Positions 25,158-32,173 of a stretch of 64,000 bases of DNA are shown piece by piece. Position numbers and translations under genes: made by a program. Every line of letters starts with the position of its first letter. Within the stretch, counting starts at the first letter, position 1. The notes under the pieces were generated by a model. That model searched no databases and had not been told where the DNA came from. It saw only the letters and a program-made list of their open reading frames with translations. Source of the DNA: Streptomyces varsoviensis (lineage in GTDB: Bacteria; Actinomycetota; Actinomycetes; Streptomycetales; Streptomycetaceae); contig NZ_JOBF01000011.1 in assembly GCF_000718635.1 (NCBI RefSeq), forward strand, positions 62,001-126,000, written 5' to 3'.

Positions 25158-25175
25158 CGAGAACGAACGGTCTCG
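25158..25175. promoter_or_regulatory. Candidate TetR operator before the SDR gene
   Basis: CGAGAACGAACGGTCTCG, an 18-bp imperfect inverted repeat (outer arms CGAGA/TCTCG), agrees at 13 of 18 positions with the site at 25821-25838 directly upstream of the TetR gene. Confidence 0.65.
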
Positions 25176-25219
25176 AATGAGGGCATGAAAAAGCGGGGCG
25201 CTTCCAGGTCCGCGCTTTC

Positions 25220-25801
25220 TCAGTCCAGCAGTGACAGGGCCTGCCGCGCCGCGTCCCGCAGCCGGGCCGGCTCGCCGCCCGACTTGCCGACCACGCGCAT
25301 GCCCTGGAGCAGGACGAGCAGCAGCCGGGCGAGCGCCGCGGGGTCCCGGTCGGCGGCGAGCTCCCCCTGTGCCTTGGCACGCAAAAGGGCCGAGGTGAGC
25401 GCGGTCTCCATGCTGTTCCAGTTGGCCTCGACCCGGCGCGCCGCCGCCGAGTCGTGCGGGGCCAGCTCCACCGCCGTGTTCGCCACGAAGCAGCCGCGCC
25501 GCAGCTCGTCGCGGGCGGACTCGTCGGCGAAGCGGCGCACCACCGCCCGTACGGCGGGCAGCGCCGGCCCCGGCTGGGACAACTCCTCGACCAGCGGCGG
25601 CGTCCGCTGCTCCCCGTACCGTTCGAGCGCCTTGAGGTACAGCTCGCGCTTGCCGCCGAAGGTCGCGTAGATGCTCGCCCGCGCGATGCCGACGTGCTGC
25701 ACGAGGTCCGCCATCGTCGTCGCCTCGTAGCCGCGCCGCCAGAACAGCTCCACGGCCGACTGCAGCGCGGCGTCCGGGTCGAATTCCTTGGTCCTTGCCA
25801 C
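25220..25801 (-). CDS. TetR/AcrR family transcriptional regulator
   Basis: A 193-residue repressor. The N-terminal helix-turn-helix is ALQSAVELFWRRGYEATTMA followed by LVQHVGIARASIYATFGGKR. The C-terminal ligand domain includes RGCFVANTAVELAPHDSAAA, as in the YxaF/LmrA-like subgroup that responds to small lipophilic ligands. GTG at 25801 was chosen as the longest start consistent with the family. It has a candidate operator just upstream (autorepression), and its likely target is the SDR gene immediately downstream. Confidence 0.9.
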   Translation of the reverse strand: MARTKEFDPDAALQSAVELFWRRGYEATTMADLVQHVGIARASIYATFGGKRELYLKALERYGEQRTPPLVEELSQPGPALPAVRAVVRRFADESARDELRRGCFVANTAVELAPHDSAAARRVEANWNSMETALTSALLRAKAQGELAADRDPAALARLLLVLLQGMRVVGKSGGEPARLRDAARQALSLLD

Positions 25802-25820
25802 GTCGGGAACTCTGGCATAT

Positions 25821-25838
25821 CGAGAACGGTCGGTCAAT
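25821..25838. promoter_or_regulatory. Candidate TetR operator before its own gene
   Basis: CGAGAACGGTCGGTCAAT lies 20 bp before the TetR start and shares CGAGAACG and CGGTC at the same spacing with the site upstream of the SDR gene. It is positioned to block transcription of the regulator. Confidence 0.6.
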
Positions 25839-25877
25839 AATCCATGCGTACGGTGCCGTGGGCGTCGTACGGTCCCG

Positions 25878-25908
25878 GGGTGCGCCTCGCGGGCGGCGAG
25901 GCGCACCC
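25878..25908 (-). terminator. Hairpin terminator downstream of the Rpf-like gene
   Basis: A perfect 12-bp stem GGGTGCGCCTCG/CGAGGCGCACCC with a 7-base loop, 50 bp after the stop of the Rpf-like/FG-GAP gene on the minus strand. No T-tract, as is usual for Streptomyces terminators. Confidence 0.75.
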
Positions 25909-25958
25909 GAGGGGCGAACTCGGCGGTGGGGCAGATGAGTTCACCCATGCGGCCCCGG

Positions 25959-26931
25959 CTACCAGTTGGTGCCGATCTCCTTGCGCGTGCCGCCGCCCCC
26001 GATGGAGCCCTTGCCGTCACCCGCGTAGAAGAACAGCTTCTTGGTGCTGTTCTCGACGGCGAGGAGATCGGCCTTGCCGTCCTTGTCGAAGTCGCCCATG
26101 GTCAGCTCCCGCATGCTGTTCCAGTTGGTCCCGATCTCCTTGCGGGTGCTGCCGCCCCCTATGCCGCCCTTGCCGTCGCCGGGGTAGAAGAAGAGCTTCC
26201 CGGTCTCCTGCTCCACGCCGACGACATCCGTCTTGCCGTCGCCATTGAGGTCACCCGCGGCCAGGTCCTGCATGGTGTTCCAGTTGGTGCCGATTTCCTT
26301 GCGGGTGCTGCCGCCGCCGATGGAGCCCTTGCCGTCGCCCGCCCTTGCCGTCGCCCGGGTACAGGAACAGCTTCCCCGTGCTGTTCTCGACGGCGACGAG
26401 GTCCGTCTTGCCGTCGCCGTCGAAGTCGCCGGCGGCCAGGTCCTGCATGGTGTTCCAGTTGGTGCCGATTTCCTTGCGGGTGCTGCCGCCGCCGATGGAG
26501 CCCTTGCCGTCGCCCGGGTAGAGGAACAGCGCGTCCGGGGGAGTGGGGCGGTCGGGGTACGGGTCGCGGTGGTCGCTGCCGAGGTCGGCCTTGCGGCCGC
26601 AGTAGCCCCAGGCGCCGGGGCCCTGGCCCGCCAGCACCCGCTCGGCGATCAGGATCTGTTCCCGCTTGGTGGCCTGGTGTGGATACGCCGCGTACTCGGT
26701 GCCGCCGAAGGCTCTCCACGTACTGAGCGCGAACTGCAGCCCGCCGTAATAGCCGTTGCCGTCGTGGATGCCCCAGTCGCCGGAACTCTCGCACTGCGCG
26801 ACCTTGTCCCAGGTGCTGACGGCGGCGGCCTCGGCCGGGGGCGCGCCGACGGACAGCGAAGCGCCGATGACGGCCATGGCGGTTGCCGCTGCGAACGAGA
26901 GCAGACGGCGGGGCGTAAGAGAAGAAGTCAT
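25959..26931 (-). pseudogene. Secreted Rpf-like transglycosylase with FG-GAP repeats, frameshifted
   Basis: Starts at 26931 with a signal peptide (LLSFAAATAMAVIGASLSVG, cut near AEAAA), followed by an Rpf-like transglycosylase domain (about 38-125; WDKVAQCESSGDW with the catalytic Glu48, GYYGGLQFALSTWRAFGG). It then enters 53-residue FG-GAP/VCBS-like repeats. A perfect 16-bp tandem duplication at 26325-26356 shifts the frame, and translation would run into Arg/His-rich out-of-frame sequence. Downstream of the duplication the original frame continues intact to the stop at 25959 and ends IGTNW like its neighbours. Removing one 16-bp copy restores one continuous protein of about 318 residues. 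Recent decay, phase variation and a sequencing or assembly error all remain possible. Confidence 0.85.
26325..26356. repeat. Perfect 16-bp tandem duplication causing a frameshift
   Basis: GCCCTTGCCGTCGCCC occurs twice head-to-tail (26325-26340, 26341-26356). Because 16 is not a multiple of 3, it breaks the reading frame of the Rpf-like gene inside a GDGKG repeat. Confidence 0.95.
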
Positions 26932-27755
26932 CACGGATAAACCCCTATGGGTCTGTGGTACCGGATCATCGCTCGTGGCGCGGTGGGTCCGTCGGCCTCG
27001 CCTCGCACGGCGAAAGGGCCGACGCCGCACCGCATTCAGCCCCGATTCCGGGATTCCCACCCCGAACCGGGCGCTGACTTCGCGTCATACGGCCGCCACC
27101 ATACATGCTCCCGAGGAAATCGCCCGGCTTTCTCGAAGTGCTTTCGACGGGATTTCGTGACGGTATGCGGCGTCACTTTGGGTGATCTTGCGGGTGCTCT
27201 ACGTGAAGTCGGAGGGCTGAGTTCCACATTCCGTCACGGGATGATTACAACTCTCCGGCCATCTCCCGCTATTCGGCCTGTCGGCCCGTCATTTGCGGGC
27301 ATGGCGGACGAATGCGCTCCGGATGTGTGGGGTCGTGCGCGATGTGCCGCTGGATATTTTCTCAACTCCCTTGTGTATGGCGGCGTTTGGTGGACTTTCG
27401 GGTGGTGTAGCCGCGCCTCTCCGGGCTCTCGGGATGCGGAGTGCCCCTGGAATCCCTCCTGGCGCTCGCGCCTCTTGAGTACGCACCTTTTGTCGCTGCT
27501 TGGTGGGCAATGTGGCGTTAAATCCTGGGGGTTGCGCTGCTTTCACCCCCTCCTTAACGTTCACCCAGTTCGCATTAAGCACCGCCGGAACGCAGACGAG
27601 ACGTCTCTCCCGGCGCGCCCCCGCGGTGGCCCCTCCATGCCCGCGTGCCGGGTGCGGGGAAATTCGTCGACCCTTGCGGCCCCGCGTCGAATTCGCGCTG
27701 CCTTCTCGCCGTGCCGTTTAGCTGAAGGCCGCCCAATATCAGGAAAGAGAGCAGC
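26932..27755. other. Long divergent intergenic region, lower GC
   Basis: An 824-bp region between the divergent Rpf-like and NlpC/P60-like genes, clearly richer in A/T than its surroundings. Open frames on both strands have codon use unlike Streptomyces genes and no homology that I recognise. It contains a GTGAC-N10-GTCAC palindrome (27157-27176) with another GTCAC at 27233-27237, and a GGGGGT/ACCCCC hairpin at 27527-27550. It likely holds two divergent promoters and long leaders. A c-di-AMP riboswitch, common before such genes, could not be confirmed. Confidence 0.5.
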
Positions 27756-29192
27756 ATGCCCATCGTCGGTATAGCCCGCAGATCCACGCTCGCAGTTCTC
27801 ACGGCCACGGCCGCCGTCCTGGCCACGACCGCGGCCACGGCGCCGGCGGTGAATGCGGCTCCCGTTCCCGCGTCGGTGTCCCCGCAGCCGCGGGGCGACT
27901 ACGGCAGCGCGGGCCAGGGGGCCGTGGCCCCGATGCCGCAGGGCGCCGCCGCCAAGGCCCGGCTGGCCGCCCCGGCCATGAAGCGCAGCGAGGCCCTCGC
28001 CCGCGCCCAGTCGTGGGTCGGCAAGGGGCTCCCGTACAACATGGACGGCTCCTACCAGGGCTACCGCACCGACTGTTCCGGCTTCGTCTCCATGGCCTGG
28101 GGGATCGCCAAGCCCGGCCAGGCCACCAACACCTTCGTGCCCAACGGCGTCGCCCACTGGATCACCAAGGCCGAGCTCAAGCCCGGCGACGCGCTGAACA
28201 ACCCCAACCCCGGCAAGTACGGGCACATCACGCTCTTCGAGAAGTGGGCCGACTCCTCCCAGTCCTCCTACTGGGGTTACGAGTTCAGTTGGAGTGGCGT
28301 GCACCACCGCGTGATCCCGTATCCGTACTTCAACGGCAGCAACCCCGAGGCGTTCAAGCCCCTGCGCTTCAACGGCATCGAGGACGACGCGCTCGTGGGG
28401 ATGACGAACCTGACGTCGGCGGACTTCGACGGCGACGGCAAGACCGACGTCGTGGCCGTGGAACAGGAGAGCGGAAAACTGTTCTTCTACGCCGGCGACG
28501 GCAAGGGCTCCATCGGCGGCGGCAGCACGCGCAAGGAGATCGGTACCAACTGGGACAGCATGCAGGACCTCGTGGCCGGTGACTTCGACGGCGACGGCAA
28601 GGCGGACCTGCTCGCCGTGGAACGGTCGACGGGCAAGCTCTTCCTCTACCCCGGTGACGGAAAGGGCGGCGTCGGCGGTGCCAGCACGCGCAAGGAGATC
28701 GGTACCAACTGGGACAGCATGCACGACCTCGTGGCCGGCGACTTCAACGGCGACGGCAAGACCGACGTCGTGGCCGTGGAACAGGAGACGGGGAAGCTTT
28801 TCCTCTACCCGGGCGACGGTAAGGGCGGCATTGGCGGCGGCGGAAACCGCAAGGAGATCGGCACCAACTGGAACACCATGCAGTCCCTCGCCGCCGGTGA
28901 TTTCAACGGCGACAAGAAGACCGATCTGTTCGCGGTCGAAAAGGGCACGGGAAAGCTTTTCCTCTACCCCGGTGACGGCAAGGGCGGTATCGGCGGCGGC
29001 AGCACCCGCAAGGAGGTCGGCACCAACTGGGACAGCATGCGCGGGCTGACCGCGGGCGACTTCGACGGCGACGGCAAGACCGACCTGCTGGCCATCGAGA
29101 ACGACACCCAGAAGCTGTTCTTCTACGGCGGCGACGGCAAGGGCGGCATCGGCGGGGGCAGCACCCGCAAGGAGATCGGCACCAACTGGTGA
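27756..29192 (+). CDS. Secreted NlpC/P60-like hydrolase with five FG-GAP repeats
   Basis: A 478-residue secreted protein. Signal peptide about 1-35 (STLAVLTATAAVLATTAATA). Residues ~75-215 form an NlpC/P60-like cysteine peptidase or amidase domain: YRTDCSGFVSMAW with nucleophile Cys107 and GHITLFEKW with His157. Residues ~222-478 are five tandem 53-residue repeats of the type DFDGDGKTDVVAVEQESGKL followed by GDGKG and STRKEIGTNW, each with a D-x-D-G-D-G calcium-binding-like loop. Such repeats form beta-propeller blades in other proteins. ATG 27756 follows AGGAAAGAG. It probably acts on peptidoglycan, with the repeats as a wall- or surface-binding module shared with both neighbours. Confidence 0.88.
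   Translation: MPIVGIARRSTLAVLTATAAVLATTAATAPAVNAAPVPASVSPQPRGDYGSAGQGAVAPMPQGAAAKARLAAPAMKRSEALARAQSWVGKGLPYNMDGSYQGYRTDCSGFVSMAWGIAKPGQATNTFVPNGVAHWITKAELKPGDALNNPNPGKYGHITLFEKWADSSQSSYWGYEFSWSGVHHRVIPYPYFNGSNPEAFKPLRFNGIEDDALVGMTNLTSADFDGDGKTDVVAVEQESGKLFFYAGDGKGSIGGGSTRKEIGTNWDSMQDLVAGDFDGDGKADLLAVERSTGKLFLYPGDGKGGVGGASTRKEIGTNWDSMHDLVAGDFNGDGKTDVVAVEQETGKLFLYPGDGKGGIGGGGNRKEIGTNWNTMQSLAAGDFNGDKKTDLFAVEKGTGKLFLYPGDGKGGIGGGSTRKEVGTNWDSMRGLTAGDFDGDGKTDLLAIENDTQKLFFYGGDGKGGIGGGSTRKEIGTNW
28422..29192 (+). repeat. 159-bp coding tandem repeats, five units (NlpC/P60 gene)
   Basis: Units begin at 28422, 28581, 28740, 28899 and 29058, exactly 159 bp (53 codons) apart; the last stops early at GTNW and the stop codon. 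Units are highly alike at DNA level, which suggests recent expansion or gene conversion. Confidence 0.9.
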
Positions 29193-29290
29193 CCGGCTGA
29201 CCGGCTGCTGATCGGCTGACGGGCCGGCCGCTCTCACCGGCCGCCCGACCGCAGGTCAGGTCCTGACTGCCCGTCAGCCACGGACGTACA

Positions 29291-29385
29291 GCGACTCCGG
29301 GCGCCGCACCGCCTTCCGGCACACACGTACCGCCTTCCGGCGTGCACGTACCGCCTTCCGGCGTGCACGCGGCGCCCGGAGTCGC
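29291..29385. repeat. 17-bp perfect inverted repeat enclosing three 21-bp direct repeats
   Basis: GCGACTCCGGGCGCCGC (29291-29307) and its exact complement (29369-29385) flank a 61-bp loop. The loop is made of two 21-bp units starting ACCGCCTTCCGGC (29308, 29329) and a third of 19 bp (29350-29368). Each unit has its own small CGCC/GGCG hairpin. It lies between the NlpC/P60-like and DUF1906 genes and would form a large branched structure in RNA or a cruciform in DNA. Confidence 0.9.
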
Positions 29386-29412
29386 AGCCCACCGCCTCAC
29401 CTCTGGAGTGCC

Positions 29413-31488
29413 ATGTCCTTGCGCATACCCTTCCGCCCCCGCCTCCTCGGCGCGGTGCTGGCCCCGGCGCTGGCCCTGTCCGTCGCCGCCCCGGCCGCGC
29501 TGGCCGCCGACGGTTCCGACGCCAACACCGTCGAATACCGGGGAACGCGGCTCGCCGTCCCGCGCGACTGGAGAGTCGTCGACCTGGAGAAGACCCCCGA
29601 GGCGTGCCTGCGCCTCGACCGACCGACCCTCTACCTCGGCCACGCGGGCGACCAGACCCAGTGCACGGGGCGCGGCGCGGCGGTCGAGCGCGCCGACACC
29701 CTCCACCTGGAGCCGGCCGACGGCACGCCGCCCCGCGCGGACATCCCCACGGTCCCCGTCGACACCGGCACCGCACTGCCCGCCCGGCACGCCAAGGCGC
29801 CGAGCAACGAGATCCGCTACGACCTGAGGCAGCCGGGGCTCATGGCCACCGTCTCGTACGGGGAATCCGCCGACGTGCCGGAGCGGGTCATCGAGACGGC
29901 GGTCCTCGCGTCCACCCCGCGTCACGAGCGCCCCCGCCGCCTGCCGAGCCCCCTCGCCGGGCCGGCCGCCGCGCCGCTCGCGCAGGGCGGGTACCAGGGC
30001 GCCGGGTTCGACGCCTGCACCGCGCCGACCCAGTCCCAGATGACCGCGTGGCGCGCCGACTCCCCGTACCGCGCCGTGGGCATCTACATCGGCGGCGAGG
30101 CCCGCGCCTGCGCCCAGCCGCAGCTCAGCGCCGGATGGGTACGCACGCAGGCGGCGGCCGGCTGGCACCTGATGCCGATCTGGGTCGGCCCGCAGCCCTG
30201 GAACAAGGCGCACCGCCTCTCCACCTCGCCCGCCACCGCCGCCGACCAGGGCCGCCAGGCCGCGGACGGCGCCGTGGCGGCGGCCAAGGCGCTCGGCCAC
30301 GGCCCGGGCACCGTGCTCTACAACGACGTGGAGAACTACAACGACCGCGCCACGTGGGACAAGCCGGTGCTGTCGTATCTCGCCGCGTGGACCGAGCGCC
30401 TGCACGGCCTGGGCTACCGCTCCGGCGCGTACGTCGCCAAGTCCTCCGGCGTCCCGGCGCTCAGCGCCCAGTACGGCAAGGGCGCCTACACCTCGCCCGA
30501 TGTGCTGTGGTCGGCGAACTGGGACGGCGTCGCGGGCGTGGGCGACGCGTCGATGGGCCTGCCCCAGGGCTCCGGGCAGTGGGCGGCCCAGCGCGTCCAC
30601 CAGTACCGGGGCGACATCAGCGAGACGTACGGCGGCGTGCGGCTCGGCATCGACCGCAACTACGTCGACGTCAGCGCGTCAGCGGGCCCGGTCGGGATGC
30701 ACGACCTGGCGTCGGGCGACTTCAACGGCGACGGCAAGGCCGATGTCATCGGCGTGGAACAGGAGACGGGCAAGCTCTTCTTCTACCCGGGCGACGGCAA
30801 GGGCGGTATTGGCGGGGGCAGCACGCGCAAGGAGATCGGTACCAACTGGAACAGCATGCGGAACCTGGTGGCCGGGGACTTCGACGGCGACGGGAAGACG
30901 GACCTGCTCGCTGTGGAGAGCGGCAGCGGGAAGCTGTTCCTGTACCCCGGTGACGGTGCGGGCGGTGTCGGCGGCGGCAGTACGCGCAAGGAGATCGGCA
31001 CCAACTGGGACAGCATGCAGGACCTGACCGCCGGTGACTTCAACGGCGACGGCAAGACGGATGTCGTCGGCGTGGAGCAGGAGACGGGGAAGCTGTTCTT
31101 CTATGCCGGTGACGGCAAGGGCTCCATCGGGGGCGGCAGTACCCGCAAGGAGATCGGGACCAACTGGGACAGCATGCAGGGGCTGACCGCCGGTGACTTC
31201 GACGGCGACGGGAAGAGGGACCTGCTCGCCGTGGAGAGCGGCAGCGGGAAGCTGTTCCTGTACCCGGGCGACGGTGCGGGCGGTGTCGGCGGCGGCAGTA
31301 CGCGCAAGGAGATCGGCACCAACTGGGACAGCATGCGCGAGCTGACCGCCGGGGACTTCGACGGCGACGGGAAGACCGATCTGCTCGCGGTCGAGAACGA
31401 CACCCGGAAGCTGTTCTTCTACGCAGGTGACGGCAAGGGCTCCATCGGGGGCGGCAGCACCCGCAAGGAGATCGGCACCAACTGGTAG
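29413..31488 (+). CDS. Secreted DUF1906 glycoside-hydrolase-like protein with five FG-GAP repeats
   Basis: A 691-residue secreted protein. Signal peptide about 1-32 (LGAVLAPALALSVAAPAALA). An N-terminal ~150-residue region of unknown fold precedes a DUF1906 (Rv2525c-like) TIM-barrel domain at about 195-425: GYQGAGFDACTAPTQSQMTA, VGIYIGGEARAC, TVLYNDVENYN and VRLGIDRNYVD, where the Asp/Glu pair is the putative active site. Rv2525c is a Tat-exported cell-wall protein in mycobacteria. Residues ~436-691 are five 53-residue FG-GAP-like repeats nearly identical to those of the neighbouring NlpC/P60-like protein. Same direction as that gene but separated by a large hairpin element. Confidence 0.87.
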   Translation: MSLRIPFRPRLLGAVLAPALALSVAAPAALAADGSDANTVEYRGTRLAVPRDWRVVDLEKTPEACLRLDRPTLYLGHAGDQTQCTGRGAAVERADTLHLEPADGTPPRADIPTVPVDTGTALPARHAKAPSNEIRYDLRQPGLMATVSYGESADVPERVIETAVLASTPRHERPRRLPSPLAGPAAAPLAQGGYQGAGFDACTAPTQSQMTAWRADSPYRAVGIYIGGEARACAQPQLSAGWVRTQAAAGWHLMPIWVGPQPWNKAHRLSTSPATAADQGRQAADGAVAAAKALGHGPGTVLYNDVENYNDRATWDKPVLSYLAAWTERLHGLGYRSGAYVAKSSGVPALSAQYGKGAYTSPDVLWSANWDGVAGVGDASMGLPQGSGQWAAQRVHQYRGDISETYGGVRLGIDRNYVDVSASAGPVGMHDLASGDFNGDGKADVIGVEQETGKLFFYPGDGKGGIGGGSTRKEIGTNWNSMRNLVAGDFDGDGKTDLLAVESGSGKLFLYPGDGAGGVGGGSTRKEIGTNWDSMQDLTAGDFNGDGKTDVVGVEQETGKLFFYAGDGKGSIGGGSTRKEIGTNWDSMQGLTAGDFDGDGKRDLLAVESGSGKLFLYPGDGAGGVGGGSTRKEIGTNWDSMRELTAGDFDGDGKTDLLAVENDTRKLFFYAGDGKGSIGGGSTRKEIGTNW
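30718..31488 (+). repeat. 159-bp coding tandem repeats, five units (DUF1906 gene)
   Basis: Units begin at 30718, 30877, 31036, 31195 and 31354 with the same 159-bp period and the same terminal residues as the repeats at 28422-29192. Blocks alternate between two repeat subtypes (EQETGKLFFY and ESGSGKLFLY). Confidence 0.9.
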
Positions 31489-31513
31489 CCCGGGGCCGCT
31501 GATCCGGCCGGTC

Positions 31514-31541
31514 GCTCCCTCGCGCTCCACGCCGAGGGAGC
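31514..31541 (+). terminator. Hairpin terminator after the DUF1906 gene
   Basis: Perfect 9-bp stem GCTCCCTCG/CGAGGGAGC with a 10-base loop, 25 bp after the stop codon. No T-tract. Confidence 0.75.
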
Positions 31542-31632
31542 AACCGTTCATTGCCTCCGCCCGATGACCTCGGAGAGCCTGTTCTCGATTCCCAGTGACA
31601 GGGACGTCCGCCTGGCATGACAACATTCGACG

Positions 31633-32070
31633 ATGGCTACTTTGTTCTCTCGCATCATCGCTGGTGAGCTGCCCGGGCGTTTCGTCTGGCAGGACCCTGA
31701 GATCGTCGCTTTTCTGACCATCGCACCGTTGCGGCCTGGCCACACTCTTGTCGTGCCGCGGCGTGAGATCGACCGGTGGACGGATGCCGACGGGGCCCTC
31801 CTGGCGCGTTGCTTCGAGGTGGCCCAGGCCGTTGGGCAAGGGGTGCAGCGGGCGTGGAACGCTCCCCGAGCCGGCCTGGTCATCGCGGGCTTCGAGGTGC
31901 CGCACCTGCATATACATGTCGCCCCCGTCTGGGACATGTCCGATTTCGATTTCAGCGAGGTCAAAGAGGAGGAGGACCAGTCGGCTTTGGACGAGGCCGC
32001 GGCCAAGCTCCGGACCTCCTTGCTCGATCTCGGTTATGAACAGGCCCTGAACACTGGCCCCGTAGCGTGA
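31633..32070 (+). CDS. HIT family protein
   Basis: A 145-residue histidine-triad nucleotide hydrolase or transferase with the signature HLHIHVAPVW (H-x-H-x-H-x-x) and the N-terminal FSRIIAGELPGRFVWQDPE typical of HinT/HIT proteins. These act on AMP-lysine, dinucleoside polyphosphates or related nucleotides. Codon third positions are visibly less G/C-rich than in neighbouring genes, which suggests a different origin. The start has no clear ribosome binding site. It lies alone between the FG-GAP locus and the PQQ region. Confidence 0.92.
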   Translation: MATLFSRIIAGELPGRFVWQDPEIVAFLTIAPLRPGHTLVVPRREIDRWTDADGALLARCFEVAQAVGQGVQRAWNAPRAGLVIAGFEVPHLHIHVAPVWDMSDFDFSEVKEEEDQSALDEAAAKLRTSLLDLGYEQALNTGPVA

Positions 32071-32145
32071 ACCGGGCTCACATCGTCACCTGACCTCGCT
32101 CCTCAAGGTTCCCGACAGGGTGGCTCGGCTCGGTCCCTTCGAATC

Positions 32146-32173
32146 GATCACTTCAGGTCGATCACTTCAGGTC
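32146..32173. repeat. 14-bp tandem duplication over a stop codon
   Basis: GATCACTTCAGGTC is present twice in tandem (32146-32159, 32160-32173). The second copy contains the last sense codons and the stop codon of the PQQ-dependent dehydrogenase gene (minus strand), so the first copy is a noncoding duplicate just after it. Confidence 0.85.

Noticed and set aside
26932..27180. Possible c-di-AMP (ydaO) riboswitch before the Rpf-like gene
   Set aside because: On the minus strand GGGGCTGAATGC and CCGACGGACCCACC look slightly similar to ydaO words, but the conserved 3' block (AGCTCACCTCGC-like) is missing. A covariance-model search would decide.
27289..27582. 97-codon leftward open frame in the same region
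   Set aside because: Low third-position GC unlike all real genes here, and the nearby AAGGAGG is too close to an internal GTG; no homology recognised.
26947..27774. 275-codon rightward open frame in the divergent intergenic region
   Set aside because: Cys/Arg/Trp-rich, codon third positions not G/C-biased, no ribosome binding site, no recognisable family, and it runs over the start of the NlpC/P60-like gene.
28422..31488. CRISPR-like or noncoding tandem array
   Set aside because: The 159-bp repeats are in frame, encode FG-GAP-like units, and have no spacers.
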